Positions 45,855 through 57,400 of a stretch of 64,000 bases of DNA are shown in pieces. The stretch covers positions 62,001 to 126,000 of the forward strand of contig CAIOZY010000036.1 of assembly GCA_903862935.1 (NCBI GenBank), written 5' to 3'. The stretch's first letter is position 1, and every line of letters starts with the position of its first letter. The notes beneath the pieces were generated by a model. It saw nothing but the letters and a program-made list of their open reading frames with translations, was not told the DNA's origin and made no database searches. The DNA is from an uncultured Opitutaceae bacterium. GTDB lineage: Bacteria > Verrucomicrobiota > Verrucomicrobiia > Opitutales > Opitutaceae. A program made the position numbers and the translations under genes.

Positions 45855-45989
45855 CCTCCAGATCTTATAGAGACCGGGCTCAGCAACCTCTTAGAGGTGT
45901 GACAATTAGGTTACGGGCGATTTGCGGCTGGTTTTGGGTACCGGGAGATGTAGTCTGGTCGGTCCTCCATCCCACAGCCGATCCGAAGC

Positions 45990-48110
45990 ATGGCCTCCCG
46001 ATCCAAAAGGGCAAAGCGTCCCCCTTCTGCAGCTATCGCCCCGTTGAAGGCCGCCTACTTCAACCGGGAGCTCAGCTGGCTTGCCTTCAACCGGCGCGTT
46101 CTGGAACAGGCGATGGAGCCGCGCAACCCGCTCCTGGAGCGCGTGCGTTTTCTTTCGATTGTAAGCTCCAACCTGGACGAATTCTTCGAGATCCGAGTCG
46201 CCGGGCTCATGCAGCAGATGGATTCGGGGGTGACAGAGCCGGGCCCGGACGGGCTGGGGCCGCGGGAGCAGTTGCGGCGGATCCACTCGGTTGTCGCCTC
46301 CCTCGTCGAGGATCAGTACCACTGCTGGCACGAGGAGCTGAGGCCGGCCCTCGCGACCGAGGGGATCCACTTCCGGACCGCGGCTGAGCTCACGGGTCCC
46401 GAGGCCAACTGGGTGAGAGCGTACTTCCGGGAGCAAGTGTACCCGGTCCTAACCCCCCTCGCCCTGGACCAGGCCCACCCCTTTCCCCAGCTTGGAAACA
46501 AGACCCTGAATATCGTCGTTTCCCTCCGGAACCCCGACGCCCCGGGTTCCGACCCCCTTGTGGCGATCCTGCCGGTACCCCGGATCCTCCCGCGGTTCGT
46601 CGAGATCGCCCCCGCCGGTACCGGGCCGCGGCGCCACATCTTTCTCAGCGAGGCGATCAAGCTCTGCGCCGCGGAGCTCTTTCCGGGATACGCGCTCGCC
46701 TCGGCCCACGCCTTCCGGGTGACCCGCAACTCCGACCTGTACATCGACGAGGAGGAGGCCGCCAATCTGCTCGTCAAGATCGAGGAGGAGCTGAGGAATC
46801 TCCGGCGGGGCGCCGCTGTGCGGCTCGAGGTCGAGACGGGGATCGACGAGGCCGTGTTCTCGATGCTGTGCAACCACCTGGAGCTCGCACACGAGTACGT
46901 CTTTCGCCTCCCTCCCCCGATCAACCTGCTCAGGCTCCAGAGTATCGCGGAACTGGACCGACCCGAGCTCAAATTCCCGCCCTTCGACCCGGCGCAGGGT
47001 TCGGCCCTGGCGGACCCCGCGCGGATCTTCGAAGTGTTGAGGTCCCAGGAGGTCCTTCTCCACCATCCCTACGACTCCTTCACGCCAGTCGTGGATTTTG
47101 TCGAGCAGGCGGCCCGCGATCCCCAGGTCTTTGCGATCAAGCAGACGCTTTACCGGACGAGCGGCGACTCGCCCATCGTGAGGGCCCTGATCGAGGCGTC
47201 ACGCAACGGCAAGCAAGTGACCGCCCTCGTGGAATTAAAGGCCCGCTTTGACGAGGCTAATAACATTCAGTGGGCAAAGCAGTTGGAGGAGGCCGGCGTG
47301 CATGTTGTCTACGGCTTGGTCGGCCACAAGACCCACTGCAAGATATGCCTGGTGGTGCGCCAGGAGGGTTCGCGGATGCGCCACTACGCGCACTTCGGAA
47401 CCGGCAACTACAACCAGCGCACAGCCCGGCTCTACACCGACCTGAGCCTCTTCACCTCCCGGACGGCCCTCACCAGCGATGCCGCCCGGGTCTTCAACGC
47501 CCTCACTGGGTTCGGGCGCTCCCCATCCTTCCGCAACCTATTGGTCGCCCCCTACAACCTCCACCGCCGGATTATCGAGCTGATCGGCCGCGAGGCCGCC
47601 AACGCAGCGGCAGGCAGGCCCGCCAGGATCGTCGCAAAGATGAACGCACTCGTGGACAAGGCCGTCATCGACGCCCTCTACGCGGCCTCCCGGGCCGGGG
47701 TGAAGATCGACCTCATCGTCCGCGGGATCTGCTGCCTTGTGCCCGGGATGCCGGGCTTGAGCGAGAACATCCGGGTCCGGAGCATCGTCGGCCGGTTCCT
47801 CGAGCACGCTCGGATCGCCTATTTCGAGAACGCGGGGGGCGAGCCCCTGATCTATGCGGGAAGCGCCGACTGGATGCCCCGGAACTTCTTTCGGAGGGTG
47901 GAGGTTCTCTTTCCGATCGTGGACCCGGTCCTGCGAAGGAGGATCGCCCGCGATCTCATTCCCGCCGAGCTCCGGGACAACCTGAACGCCCAGGAACTGG
48001 GCAACAACGGCGCCTACAGGCCCGTGGCACGCAGGCCCAATGAGCGGGCCTTCTCAGTCCATGCCCACTTCATCTCGGCAGCCCACGGCCGGCGTAGCGC
48101 CGGGCCGTGA
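45990..48110 (+). CDS. ppk: Polyphosphate kinase 1
   Basis: A 706-residue Ppk1 that reversibly makes polyphosphate from ATP. It shows the start YFNRELSWLAFNRRVLEQA, EARFDEANNIQWAKQLEEAG-type phospholipase-D-like folding (core RFDEANNIQWA), the phosphohistidine segment YAHFGTGNYN (H468), and a second site in RGICCLVPG. The length and motifs indicate a complete enzyme. The 135-bp upstream region has no clear Pho box. It is convergent with the repeat-protein gene. Confidence 0.96.
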   Translation: MASRSKRAKRPPSAAIAPLKAAYFNRELSWLAFNRRVLEQAMEPRNPLLERVRFLSIVSSNLDEFFEIRVAGLMQQMDSGVTEPGPDGLGPREQLRRIHSVVASLVEDQYHCWHEELRPALATEGIHFRTAAELTGPEANWVRAYFREQVYPVLTPLALDQAHPFPQLGNKTLNIVVSLRNPDAPGSDPLVAILPVPRILPRFVEIAPAGTGPRRHIFLSEAIKLCAAELFPGYALASAHAFRVTRNSDLYIDEEEAANLLVKIEEELRNLRRGAAVRLEVETGIDEAVFSMLCNHLELAHEYVFRLPPPINLLRLQSIAELDRPELKFPPFDPAQGSALADPARIFEVLRSQEVLLHHPYDSFTPVVDFVEQAARDPQVFAIKQTLYRTSGDSPIVRALIEASRNGKQVTALVELKARFDEANNIQWAKQLEEAGVHVVYGLVGHKTHCKICLVVRQEGSRMRHYAHFGTGNYNQRTARLYTDLSLFTSRTALTSDAARVFNALTGFGRSPSFRNLLVAPYNLHRRIIELIGREAANAAAGRPARIVAKMNALVDKAVIDALYAASRAGVKIDLIVRGICCLVPGMPGLSENIRVRSIVGRFLEHARIAYFENAGGEPLIYAGSADWMPRNFFRRVEVLFPIVDPVLRRRIARDLIPAELRDNLNAQELGNNGAYRPVARRPNERAFSVHAHFISAAHGRRSAGP

Positions 48111-48131
48111 GCCTTCCGTGCTCTTGGGGGT

Positions 48132-51100
48132 TTAGGGCACCTCGTAGATATCCAGGAGCACGTTTCCGGCGACGCCACTCACGCTGGTGGCGACGGCCGT
48201 GTAGGAGCCGGGCGGAAGCGTAACGAGGATTACTGAGTCACCCGTGGCTGGCGGATTTGGTGTGGCATAGACCGCAGTCATAGCCGCCGTCAGCTGCGCA
48301 TACCCGCCCCATCCCGCGTTTGTGGCAATCGCCGTGGAGCTACTGTAGAGGGTTATCTGCGGATCCTGCATTGCCCCGCTGACCCCATACTGCGTCAGGC
48401 CAGGTCCGATCGCCCTGATGAGCAGGGTCTTCGACGTCGTCCCCCCGATGTAGAAGCCGTCGGTGAGGCTGCCGTTGGCCGGAACCGTGATCCGGCACGA
48501 CAGATTCACCAGCCGCGGGGTTGTGAGGGCGTAGGTGCCCAAGGGCGTGTTGTCGTAGACCTCCGCCAGGGTCTGGCCGGAGTCCCCGCTCTTGCCGTCA
48601 ACGTGGACCGTGTAGCCTGGGTTGGGAGCGAGCGACAGGACGACCGCCGAGTCGAGGCTTGCGGTGTTTGTGTAGACCAGTCCGGCAAACGTGTTGGCCT
48701 GCGCCGCGTTGACCAGGGCCACGTTGCTCGATGGCGTCCCCCAGCCCGCGTTGTTGGCGATCGAGGTCGATCCGTTGTAGGCCGTTAGTTCGGGATCCGG
48801 CAGCACTCCTGTTACTCCGTAGGAGGAGAGCGTGGGGCCCGCGGCCCGAATCATCAGGGATTGTGATCCGCTGGTGCCGGAACCTCCGGTCACAAAGCCC
48901 ATGATCAGCTCGGGCGTGCCGACCGCGGGATTGAGCTTGGCGTTGACGGAGAGATTCACCAGGCGGCCGGGATTGCTGGTCGAACTGACCGTAAGGGTAG
49001 CCGCGTTGCTCACGATGGAGCCCGTGGAGTTCTTGATAAGGCAGCTGTATGACCCGGCGGTGGCAGTCGTTGCCTTGATTACCAAAATCGAATTCGTGGC
49101 CCCTGCGATCACGTTCCCGTTGAAGTACCACTGGTAGGTCGTGGCCGATCCGGCCAGAGCCTCCAGCGACTGGGCACGCAGCCCGCCGGACGGATCCGAC
49201 GAGGTCTGGATTACCCCGGATGGGGTCACGCTGAAGACCACGGTTCCCCCTGTGGCGACCGTCTGCGAAAGCGGCTGGGCCGTAACGACAGGTCCGCCTG
49301 ACGGGGCGGTGACCGACAGGATGCCTCCCGAGCTTGTCACCGTGCTGACGGCATTCGTCGCAACGACCGAGTAGCTGCCCGAGTTAGACAGCTGGGCGCT
49401 CGCGATAGAGTACGAAGAGGATGTCGCCCCAGAAATTGCCGTCCCGTTGAAGTACCACTGGTAGCTGATGGGGCTGGCTCCCGTCGCGACGAGGGTAAAC
49501 GTCACGCTGCCTCCCGGCGCGACGCTCTGGTTGGCCGGCTGGGTTGTGATCGAAACAGACCCGACGGCCGGGGTTACTGTCAGGGTCGCCGCCGAGCTCG
49601 TCGCCGAGCCGATGTAGTTGGTTACGACGACCGCATAGCTTCCCGCGTCAGAGGCCTGGACAGACGCGATTCCATAGCTCGATGACGTCGCACCCAAAAT
49701 CGCCACCCCGTTCTTCTGCCACTGGTAAGACAGGGTCCCAGAGCCGCTGGCGGTGACGCTGAACGTTACACTCGTGCCCGCAGGTCCGCTCTGGCTTGCG
49801 GGCTGGACGCTGACTGTCACCGGCGCGGCCGGTCCGACGGTGAGCGTGGCCGTCGAGCTCGTCACTGAGCCGGCCGAGTTGGTTACGACCACCGAGTAGC
49901 TCCCGGCATCGGATGCCTGGACCGAAGCGATCGCATAGGAGGCCAAGGTCGCCCCCGAGATTGCCACCCCGTTCTTCTGCCACTGGTAGGACAGGGTCCC
50001 GGAGCCGCTGGCAACAACGGAAAACGTTGCGCTTGTTGCCAGGGGGGAGGTCAGGCTCGCAGGCTGGGTCGTGATCGAGACCGGAGTCACAATCGCTAGG
50101 ACGGTCAGCGTAGCGCTCAAACTCGTCGCGGTGCCGGCGGAGTTCGAGACGACCACCGAATAGCTTCCCGCGTCCGAGGCTTGAGCTGAAGTGATCGTGT
50201 AGATGGAGCCGGTGGCTCCGTTTATCGATATCCCGTTCTTCCTCCACTGGTACGTCAGCGGGCCAGTGCCGACCGCCGAAACACTGAAGCTGGCGTTGTT
50301 GCCTGCGGTCACGCTCACGTTCGAGGGCTGGCCGCCTGACAGGATGCTCGGAGCTGTCACTCCGCCGCCACCGCCTCCTCCTCCTGCCGCGGCTACGGTC
50401 AGTGTGACCGACGCCGGAGCTCCGGTCCCGGTTGCGTTGTTAGCACTCACGGTCAGTGTGTATGTTCCTGCGGAGGCCGGGGTTCCCGAGATGATGCCGG
50501 TCGACGTGTCGACCGTCAGCCCGGAGGGCAGTCCGCTCACGTTGAAGCTCACCGGGGAATTGGTGGCCGCGAGCTGCATACTCGCGCTCTGCCCCGCCGT
50601 TGCCGACAGGGTCGACGTCGTCACAACCGATAGGGTGCCCACGGTCAGAGTCAGGTTTGTTGCGCCGCCCGTGCCGTTCGCGTTGGAGGCCGTGAGAGCC
50701 ACCGTGTAAACACCGGCCACCGTCGGCGTCCCGGTGATGTTTCCACTCGAGGTGTTGAGCGACAGGCCCAGCGGCAGGCCCGAGGCCGCGAAGGACGTCG
50801 GGGTATAGCTCCCGGTGATCGTGTACGTGAAAGCCGCGTTTAGGGCGGCAGTCGCACTTGTGGCGCTCGTGATCGCCGGCACGGGGCCCGGTGGCGCGAT
50901 TGTGATCGTCAGGGTCGAGGAGGGCCCGGTGCCGCTCGCGTTGTTCGCGCTCACCGTCACTGCATAGGTTCCTGCCGTAGTCGGGGTTCCCGAGATCGAC
51001 GGGTTGTTCACGTCATTCGTAAACGACAGCCCCGCCGGCAGCGCCCCGATGTTGTAACTTGTCGGACCGTTGCTCGCCGTGAGGGTGAAGAAGAACGACT

Positions 51101-51476
51101 GGTTCACCGTGCCCGAGGCCGTAGCCGAACTTGTGATCGACGGCGTACCGCTCGCTGCGACCACGGTCAGGGTATAGCTGAAGTTGTTTGTCGTTGCCCC
51201 GGAGGTCAGCGACAGCGTCCCGGTCGCAGTTCCCGGCGTCGTGGGCGTGCCGCTGATCGTCCCGGATGATGAGTTGATGGACAGCCCTGAGGGCAGGTTG
51301 GTGGCCCCGTAGACTGTTCCGGAAGGTGCGGCAGGACTCGTCGTTATCGTGAAGCTGTAGGCCTGCCCTACGGTGGCATTGGGCAGGGTCGCCTGGGCCC
51401 GGGCTACAAGCGCCAGGGCGACGAAGCCGAAGAGGCCGGCCAGGAGCCGGATCGCGCCGAAAAAGCGGTGGTTCAT
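48132..51476 (-). CDS. Secreted Ig/He_PIG repeat protein
   Basis: A 1114-residue protein with signal peptide (core LLAGLFGFVALALVARAQ). Next come about four He_PIG domains (pattern GLPSGLTVDTSTGIISGTP), a glycine run near residue 365, about five Ig-like domains (pattern YQWQKNG...ASDAGSYSVVVTN), and two copies of a C-terminal cassette with LMIRAAGPTLSSYGVTG and LLIRAIGPGLTQYGVSG. No membrane anchor or sorting motif is recognised. It is probably surface-attached or adhesive. A much larger relative begins 20 bp upstream on the same strand. Confidence 0.9.
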   Translation of the reverse strand: MNHRFFGAIRLLAGLFGFVALALVARAQATLPNATVGQAYSFTITTSPAAPSGTVYGATNLPSGLSINSSSGTISGTPTTPGTATGTLSLTSGATTNNFSYTLTVVAASGTPSITSSATASGTVNQSFFFTLTASNGPTSYNIGALPAGLSFTNDVNNPSISGTPTTAGTYAVTVSANNASGTGPSSTLTITIAPPGPVPAITSATSATAALNAAFTYTITGSYTPTSFAASGLPLGLSLNTSSGNITGTPTVAGVYTVALTASNANGTGGATNLTLTVGTLSVVTTSTLSATAGQSASMQLAATNSPVSFNVSGLPSGLTVDTSTGIISGTPASAGTYTLTVSANNATGTGAPASVTLTVAAAGGGGGGGGVTAPSILSGGQPSNVSVTAGNNASFSVSAVGTGPLTYQWRKNGISINGATGSIYTITSAQASDAGSYSVVVSNSAGTATSLSATLTVLAIVTPVSITTQPASLTSPLATSATFSVVASGSGTLSYQWQKNGVAISGATLASYAIASVQASDAGSYSVVVTNSAGSVTSSTATLTVGPAAPVTVSVQPASQSGPAGTSVTFSVTASGSGTLSYQWQKNGVAILGATSSSYGIASVQASDAGSYAVVVTNYIGSATSSAATLTVTPAVGSVSITTQPANQSVAPGGSVTFTLVATGASPISYQWYFNGTAISGATSSSYSIASAQLSNSGSYSVVATNAVSTVTSSGGILSVTAPSGGPVVTAQPLSQTVATGGTVVFSVTPSGVIQTSSDPSGGLRAQSLEALAGSATTYQWYFNGNVIAGATNSILVIKATTATAGSYSCLIKNSTGSIVSNAATLTVSSTSNPGRLVNLSVNAKLNPAVGTPELIMGFVTGGSGTSGSQSLMIRAAGPTLSSYGVTGVLPDPELTAYNGSTSIANNAGWGTPSSNVALVNAAQANTFAGLVYTNTASLDSAVVLSLAPNPGYTVHVDGKSGDSGQTLAEVYDNTPLGTYALTTPRLVNLSCRITVPANGSLTDGFYIGGTTSKTLLIRAIGPGLTQYGVSGAMQDPQITLYSSSTAIATNAGWGGYAQLTAAMTAVYATPNPPATGDSVILVTLPPGSYTAVATSVSGVAGNVLLDIYEVP

Positions 51477-51495
51477 GGTGGGAGGGTGGGCTTTG

Positions 51496-54400
51496 TTAGA
51501 ATCCGAGTTGCAGGCTGGGCTGGATGGTAATCGAGACGGTCACCGATGCGCCCTGCCCATTGGAGTTCACGGCGGATACCGAGACCGGGTACGTGCCGGA
51601 CGAACTCGGCGTCCCGGAGATGGCTCCGGTCGCTGCGTTAAGCGTCAAACCCGGCGGCAGGCCCTTGGCAAGGTAGGAGGTTGGCGAGCCGGTGGCCGCT
51701 ATCTGGTAGGTGAAGCTCGTTCCAATCTGGCCTGAGGCCGTCTGGCTGCTGGTCACAATCGGTGTGTTGGCCGCAGGCGCGACCGCGATCGCGAGGGTGA
51801 CCGGGCTGCTGTCTCCGCCCGCGTTGCTGGCGACCATCTGCACCGTGAGCGACCCTGGGGCGCTCGGCACGCCGCTGATGACTCCGGTCTGGTTATTGAC
51901 CGACATCCAATAGGGAGTGCCCAGAACCTCGAACGAGGACGGACTGTTTGTGGCCGTGATCTGGTAGGTGAAGCCCGTGCCGACCTGAGCCGAGACCGAA
52001 ATCCCACTGTTGATGACCGGCGCCGACGGCGCCGGCTGGATGATGATCGTCAGCGAGCTGATTGGGCCCTGTCCGGCCGCATTGGTGCCAACAGCGCTCG
52101 CGAAGAACGTGCCCGCCTGGGTCGGGTTCCCCGAGATGACGCCCGTGGACGGATTGACGCCCAGTCCGGGGGCCAGGTTCACCGCATCCAAGGTGATCGA
52201 GGCCGGGTATGGCGTCGCAGCGGGCATGTTGGAGGCGGTCAGTGTGAAGTTGAACGCCACGCCCACCGTGCCGACGGCATATAGGCCGCTGCTGATGACC
52301 GGCACGTTGGCAGCCGGATTGATCGCGATCAGGATCGACTGCGGCAGGCTCGAGCCCGCGGCATTGATCGCCGTCAGGCTGATCGAGTAGAGGCCGGGAT
52401 TGGCCGGGTTGCCGCTGAGAAGGCCCGTGGACGTATTGAACGTCAGCCCTGGCGGCAACGAGCCCGTGACGTTGTACCCGGTGATCGGGCCTGGCGAGGC
52501 CACCGTCTGGTAGCTGAACGCCACCCCGACCTGCCCGGTCGTTGCAGCCGAGCTTGTGATCGCCGGTGCCTGCGGGGCGGGGATGATTGTGATCACGAGG
52601 TCAGCGGCCGCGCCCAGCCCGCCGATGTTGCCGGCCTGCAGGCTCGCCGTGTACGTTCCAGCAAGAGTAGGTGTCCCGGAGATCAAGCCGGTCGCCGGGT
52701 TAGCCGATAGTCCCGCCGGCAGGCTTGTGGCACTGTATGATGTCGGGCTGTTGCTTGCCGTGATTTGGTAGCTGAAGGCTGAGCCCACCTGCCCTCCGGC
52801 AATCGCGGCGCTCGTGATGTCCGGGGTAGCCGGGGCCGGCACGATCGACAGCAGCAGAATCTTCGGGTTTCCGGTCCCGCCGCCGTTGGTCGCCGTCAGG
52901 CTGACCGAGATCGGCTGAACAGTCGCCGAGGCCGGGATGCCCGTGATGACGCCAGAGGAGGCATCAAGCGTCAGGCCGGTCGGCAGTCCAGAGGCTGTGA
53001 ACGAGGTGGGGCTGTTGGTCGCGGTGATCACATAGCTGAACGGCTGGCCAACCTGGCCGTTGGCCGTCCCGTTGCTCGTGATGACCGGGGTCGTCGGAGC
53101 GGGCAGGATCGTGAAGAGAACCCCCAGCGACGGCCCGATGCCGTTTGCATTGGTCCCGGCGATCCAGACTGTCGTGGTTCCCGCATCGGTCGGGGTTCCT
53201 GTGATGGCGCCGCTCGTGGCGTCCATCGACAGACCCGAGGGCAGGGTGCCCGCGGTGATCGAGAAGCCCGTCGGGGCATTCGTGCCTGTGACTTGGAAGC
53301 TGAATGCGCTCTGGGCCGTACCGGCAACCGAGCCCGCGCTGGTGATGACCGGCGCATTAGGCGACGGGCTGACAGTGAGGATAAGGAGGCCCGTCGGGCC
53401 CGTGCCGACCGCGTTCGTGGCCGTGATGCCGATGTTGTAGGTGCCGGGTCCGACCGGGATCCCGCTGATGACACCGGTTCCCGCGTTGATCGACAGGCCC
53501 GCCGGCAGTCCGGAGGCCGCAAACGAGGTCGCCGGTGTGCTGACGGTCGTCGTGTACGTGAAGGTCACGCCCACGGTCGCGTTAGCCGTGCTTGCACTCG
53601 TGACCTTTGGCGCTGTCGGGGCCGGATTGATGGTCAGGGTCAGGTACGCTGTCGCCGAGCCGCCGCTACCGGTTGCCTGGAGGGCAAGACTGAAAGTCCC
53701 AACCTGGGTCGGGGTCCCGCTGATGACGCCGGTGTTGGCGTCGAGGCTGAGCCCGGTCGGCAGGGTCGACGGGGTCACCCCGTCGGCGAGGTTGACCAAG
53801 GCGTAGCCTGCCGTCGCATTGACGTTATTGGCAAAGGTCGGCGTGTACGTGAAGACGCTGCCCCGGGTGCCGCTCGGCGTGGCGTTTCCTGTGAAGACCG
53901 GAGCCAGCGGAGCGGGCGCGATCGACAGGGACAGCGGCAGCGACACCGACCCGGTGCCGTTTGCGACCGTAAGGGTCACGAAGAAGAAACCCGACTGGGT
54001 CGGGGTCCCGGAAATGATCCCGGTTGCCGGATCGAGACTGAGACCGGAGGGCAGCGTTCCGGAGGTGATCGCGTAGCTCGTCGGATTGTTGGAGGCCTGG
54101 GTTGTGTAGGTGAAGACGCTGTTGACCTGGCCACTTGCAGCCGCCGCGCTCGTGATGACAGGCGGCGGGCTTTGGACCGTCAGGACGAGCGTCCTGGAGT
54201 CCGCACCCGTCACGTTGGCGGCCGTGATCGTCACGTTGAAGATGCCCATCTGCGACGGCGAGCCCGTGATGTTGCCGCCGGCGGACACCGTCAGACCGGT
54301 CGGCAGTCCCGTTGCGCTGAAGCTGGTCGCGGCCGGGTTGGCGGCGATCAGGTAGCTGAAGGTTGTCCCCATGACCGCGCTCGCAGCGAGCGGACTGGTG

Positions 54401-57400
54401 ATCGCCGGGGCAGTCGGGTTGACGGTGAGGACAGCCGGCGCGCTCGTCACCGAGTTCAGGCTGTTCGTCACGATGACCGTGTAGTTGCCAGCGATTGCAA
54501 ACTGCGCGTTACCAAGCGTGAGCGTGGTTCCCGTGGCGCCGGGGATGGCCGCGCCGCTGTAGTACCACTGGTAGGTCGGCGTGGGATTACCCGCGGCCGC
54601 CACGGTGAACGTCGCCGTCTGGCCCTGGACCACGGTCGCCGAGGCCGGCTGGGTTGTGATCGTCGGCGCGGCGAGCGCCGGCAGGACGTTTAGAGTCGCC
54701 GCTGTGCTTGTGGCAGACCCGCCGGAATTGGTGACCGTCACAGTGTAGCTCCCCGCATCGGAGGACTGGATCGAGGCGAGCGAGAGCTGGGCCGAGGTGG
54801 CCCCCGTGATCGCCACGCCCCCCTTCATCCACTGATAGGTCGGGGCCGGGTTAGCCACGGCGACGACGCCGAAGCTGGCCGGCTGGCTAGCCGGGATGGA
54901 GAGGGACACCGGGTGGGCGACGATCGCCGGGGTGATAGCCGCAGCGCGCTGGGAGTCGACCTCGATGATTTCAAGCAAGGCGAGACCCGTCGACGCCCCC
55001 ACCCCGCTCACCTGGACCGTGTAGGCTCCAGCGGAGGCCGGGGTGAAGCTGATTGCGGCGTCGAGGCTTCCGGCCGCAAGCGGCTGGGCCCCGACGGAAG
55101 CCGCCATGGCTGCCAGAGCCGCGCTATTGTTCCAACCCGCATTGCTCGCAACGGCAGAGCCGCCCGAGTTGTAGATGGTGAGCTGCGGGGTGGCCAGGGC
55201 GCCCGGAGTGCCCAATGCCGGACCAAGGGCGCGGATGAGATAGCTGCGGCCCGAGGACAGGGCGTTCACGATGAAGCCCTCGATCAGGATCCTGTTGCCC
55301 TGGCCGACCTGGGCCTCCGTCGAGAGGTACACCAGACGCGGGGTCGTGTCGGCGTCGTAGACCTCGAGGAGCACGGCTCCCGTGGTCCCGCCCGCGCCGG
55401 TGACCTTCACATTATAGGTTCCGGGGGCGAAATTGGCCAGAACCGCCGCGTCGGCACTTCCGCTTGTCAGCGCAAATGCGCCGACCTGCGTGGAGACGGT
55501 GGCGATCTGGGCCGCGTTACCCGCGGCGCTCCAACCCGAATTTGTGGCAACCACCGCTCCGGTGGAGGCGTTGTCGATCTCAAGCTGCGGGTTGGTGAGA
55601 ACTCCGGTCAGGCCGTAGTTCGCAAGCGCGGGGCCGATCGCGCGGACAAGCATCTGCTTGGACGCAAGGCCCTCGACCGTGAAGGATCCGGTCGCAACCG
55701 CCCCGGCCGTCGCGATGAACGACCGGCCCGAACCCTCAACCAGGCCCCGGACGGGGGCCGGGTTCACGGTCAGGGTCGCCGTCGAACTCGTCACCGAGCT
55801 AGCGGCGTTGGAGACAACCACGTCGTAAGCTCCAGAGTCGCTCGTCTGCGTGGTGGATATCGTATAGGTGCTATTGGTAGCCCCCGAGATGTCGGTTCCA
55901 CCCTTCTGCCACTGGTAGGCGAGCGGCGCCGTACCTCCCGCGACCACTGTGAAGGTAACGCTCGCGCCCGCAGTAACCGTCTGCGACTGCGGCTGGGTCG
56001 ATATGGTCACGCCGTCGCTCACCGTCAGAACGGCCGCGTTCGAAGTCACAGCCGAGCCAATTCCGTTGCTCGCAACAACCGTGTAACTGCCGGCGTCCGT
56101 GAGGGCGACATTGCTCAAAACGAGCGAGGCGCTCGTGGCGCCGGGAATGTCGGTTCCGGCCTTCTTCCACTGGAAACTCGGAACCGGGTTGCCGGTCGCG
56201 GCCGCGGTGAATGTGACGTTGGTTCCGGTCCCCACCGACTGCGACAGCGGCTGAGTCGTGATCGCCGGGGGCGTGTTCACGGTCAGCGCCGCAACGCTCG
56301 ATGTCACGCTGCCCACAGAGTTGGACACGACAACCGCGTAGTTGCCCGCGCTAGCGAGCGCGACCGGGTTAACGGTCAGGCTCGAGGAGGTGGCGCCCGC
56401 AATCGCCGCACCGTTTTTCGTCCACTGGTAGGTCGGCGTCGGGTTGCCGCTCGCGGTTACGCTATAGGTCACGCTCGCTCCCGCGGTGACTGTCTGCGAG
56501 GCGGGCGACGGCTGCACCGAGATAGTCGGAGCCGTGTTGACCGTGAGGACTGCAGCGTTCGAAGTCGCCGCAGGGCTCACGCCGTTGCTGACGACAACCG
56601 TGTAGCTGCCCGCCGATGCGCTCGTCACGCCGGCCAGGCTCAGCGTGGCCGATGTGGCCCCGCCGATGGCACTGCCGCCCTTCTGCCACTGGTAGGTGAA
56701 GGTGTTGGGCACGCCGGAGGCCGCCACCGTGAAGCTGACATTCTGGCCCGAATTGACCGTCGTGCTGATCGGCTGGGCCGTGATGGTCGGCGGAGCACTG
56801 ACCGTCAGGGTGGCCGAGGCCGGCACGCTGCCTGCTGCGTTCGTCACGATGACCGTGTAGGTTCCGGCATCCGAGAGCTGGATGTTCGTCAGGATCAGCG
56901 AGGATGAGGTCGCCCCGGCGATGTTCAGGCCGTTCTTCCTCCACTGGAAGGTCGGGGCCGGCGTGCCAGATGCAGAAGCCGAGAAGGTGACACTCGCAGC
57001 GCCAACGGTGACTGACTGGTTAGCTGGGGTAGTAAGGAGTACCGGCAGAACGTTGACAGTAAGGGTGGCCGCATTCGAGGTCGCGGGGGTACCGACCCCA
57101 TTCGACGCGATCGCTGTGTAGCTTCCGGCCGAACCCACCCCCACCCCGGTCAGGGTCAGTGTGGCGGTTGCCGATCCGCTGATTCCGGCTCCGTCAGAAA
57201 GCGGAGTCCCGTTAAGGCTCCACTGGTACGTGACGGCCGGGATGCCGCTCGCGGCAACCGTGAAGGTGGCGTTTGACCCGGAGAGCACGGTCTGGCTGAC
57301 CGGCTGGGTCGTGATCGCCGGTGCGGTGTTGACGCCGAGTAGCGCCGAGACCGACGTCCCATGACCAACCGGGTTGTTCGCAATCGCCGTGTAGGTTCCG

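Noticed and set aside
45855-45989. Pho box upstream of ppk
   Set aside because: No pair of direct repeats with the PhoB pattern is visible.
53293-56907. Long plus-strand frames (466 and 664 codons) opposite the giant protein
   Set aside because: Arg/Gly/Asp-rich shadows of repeated Ig and He_PIG codons, without domain features.
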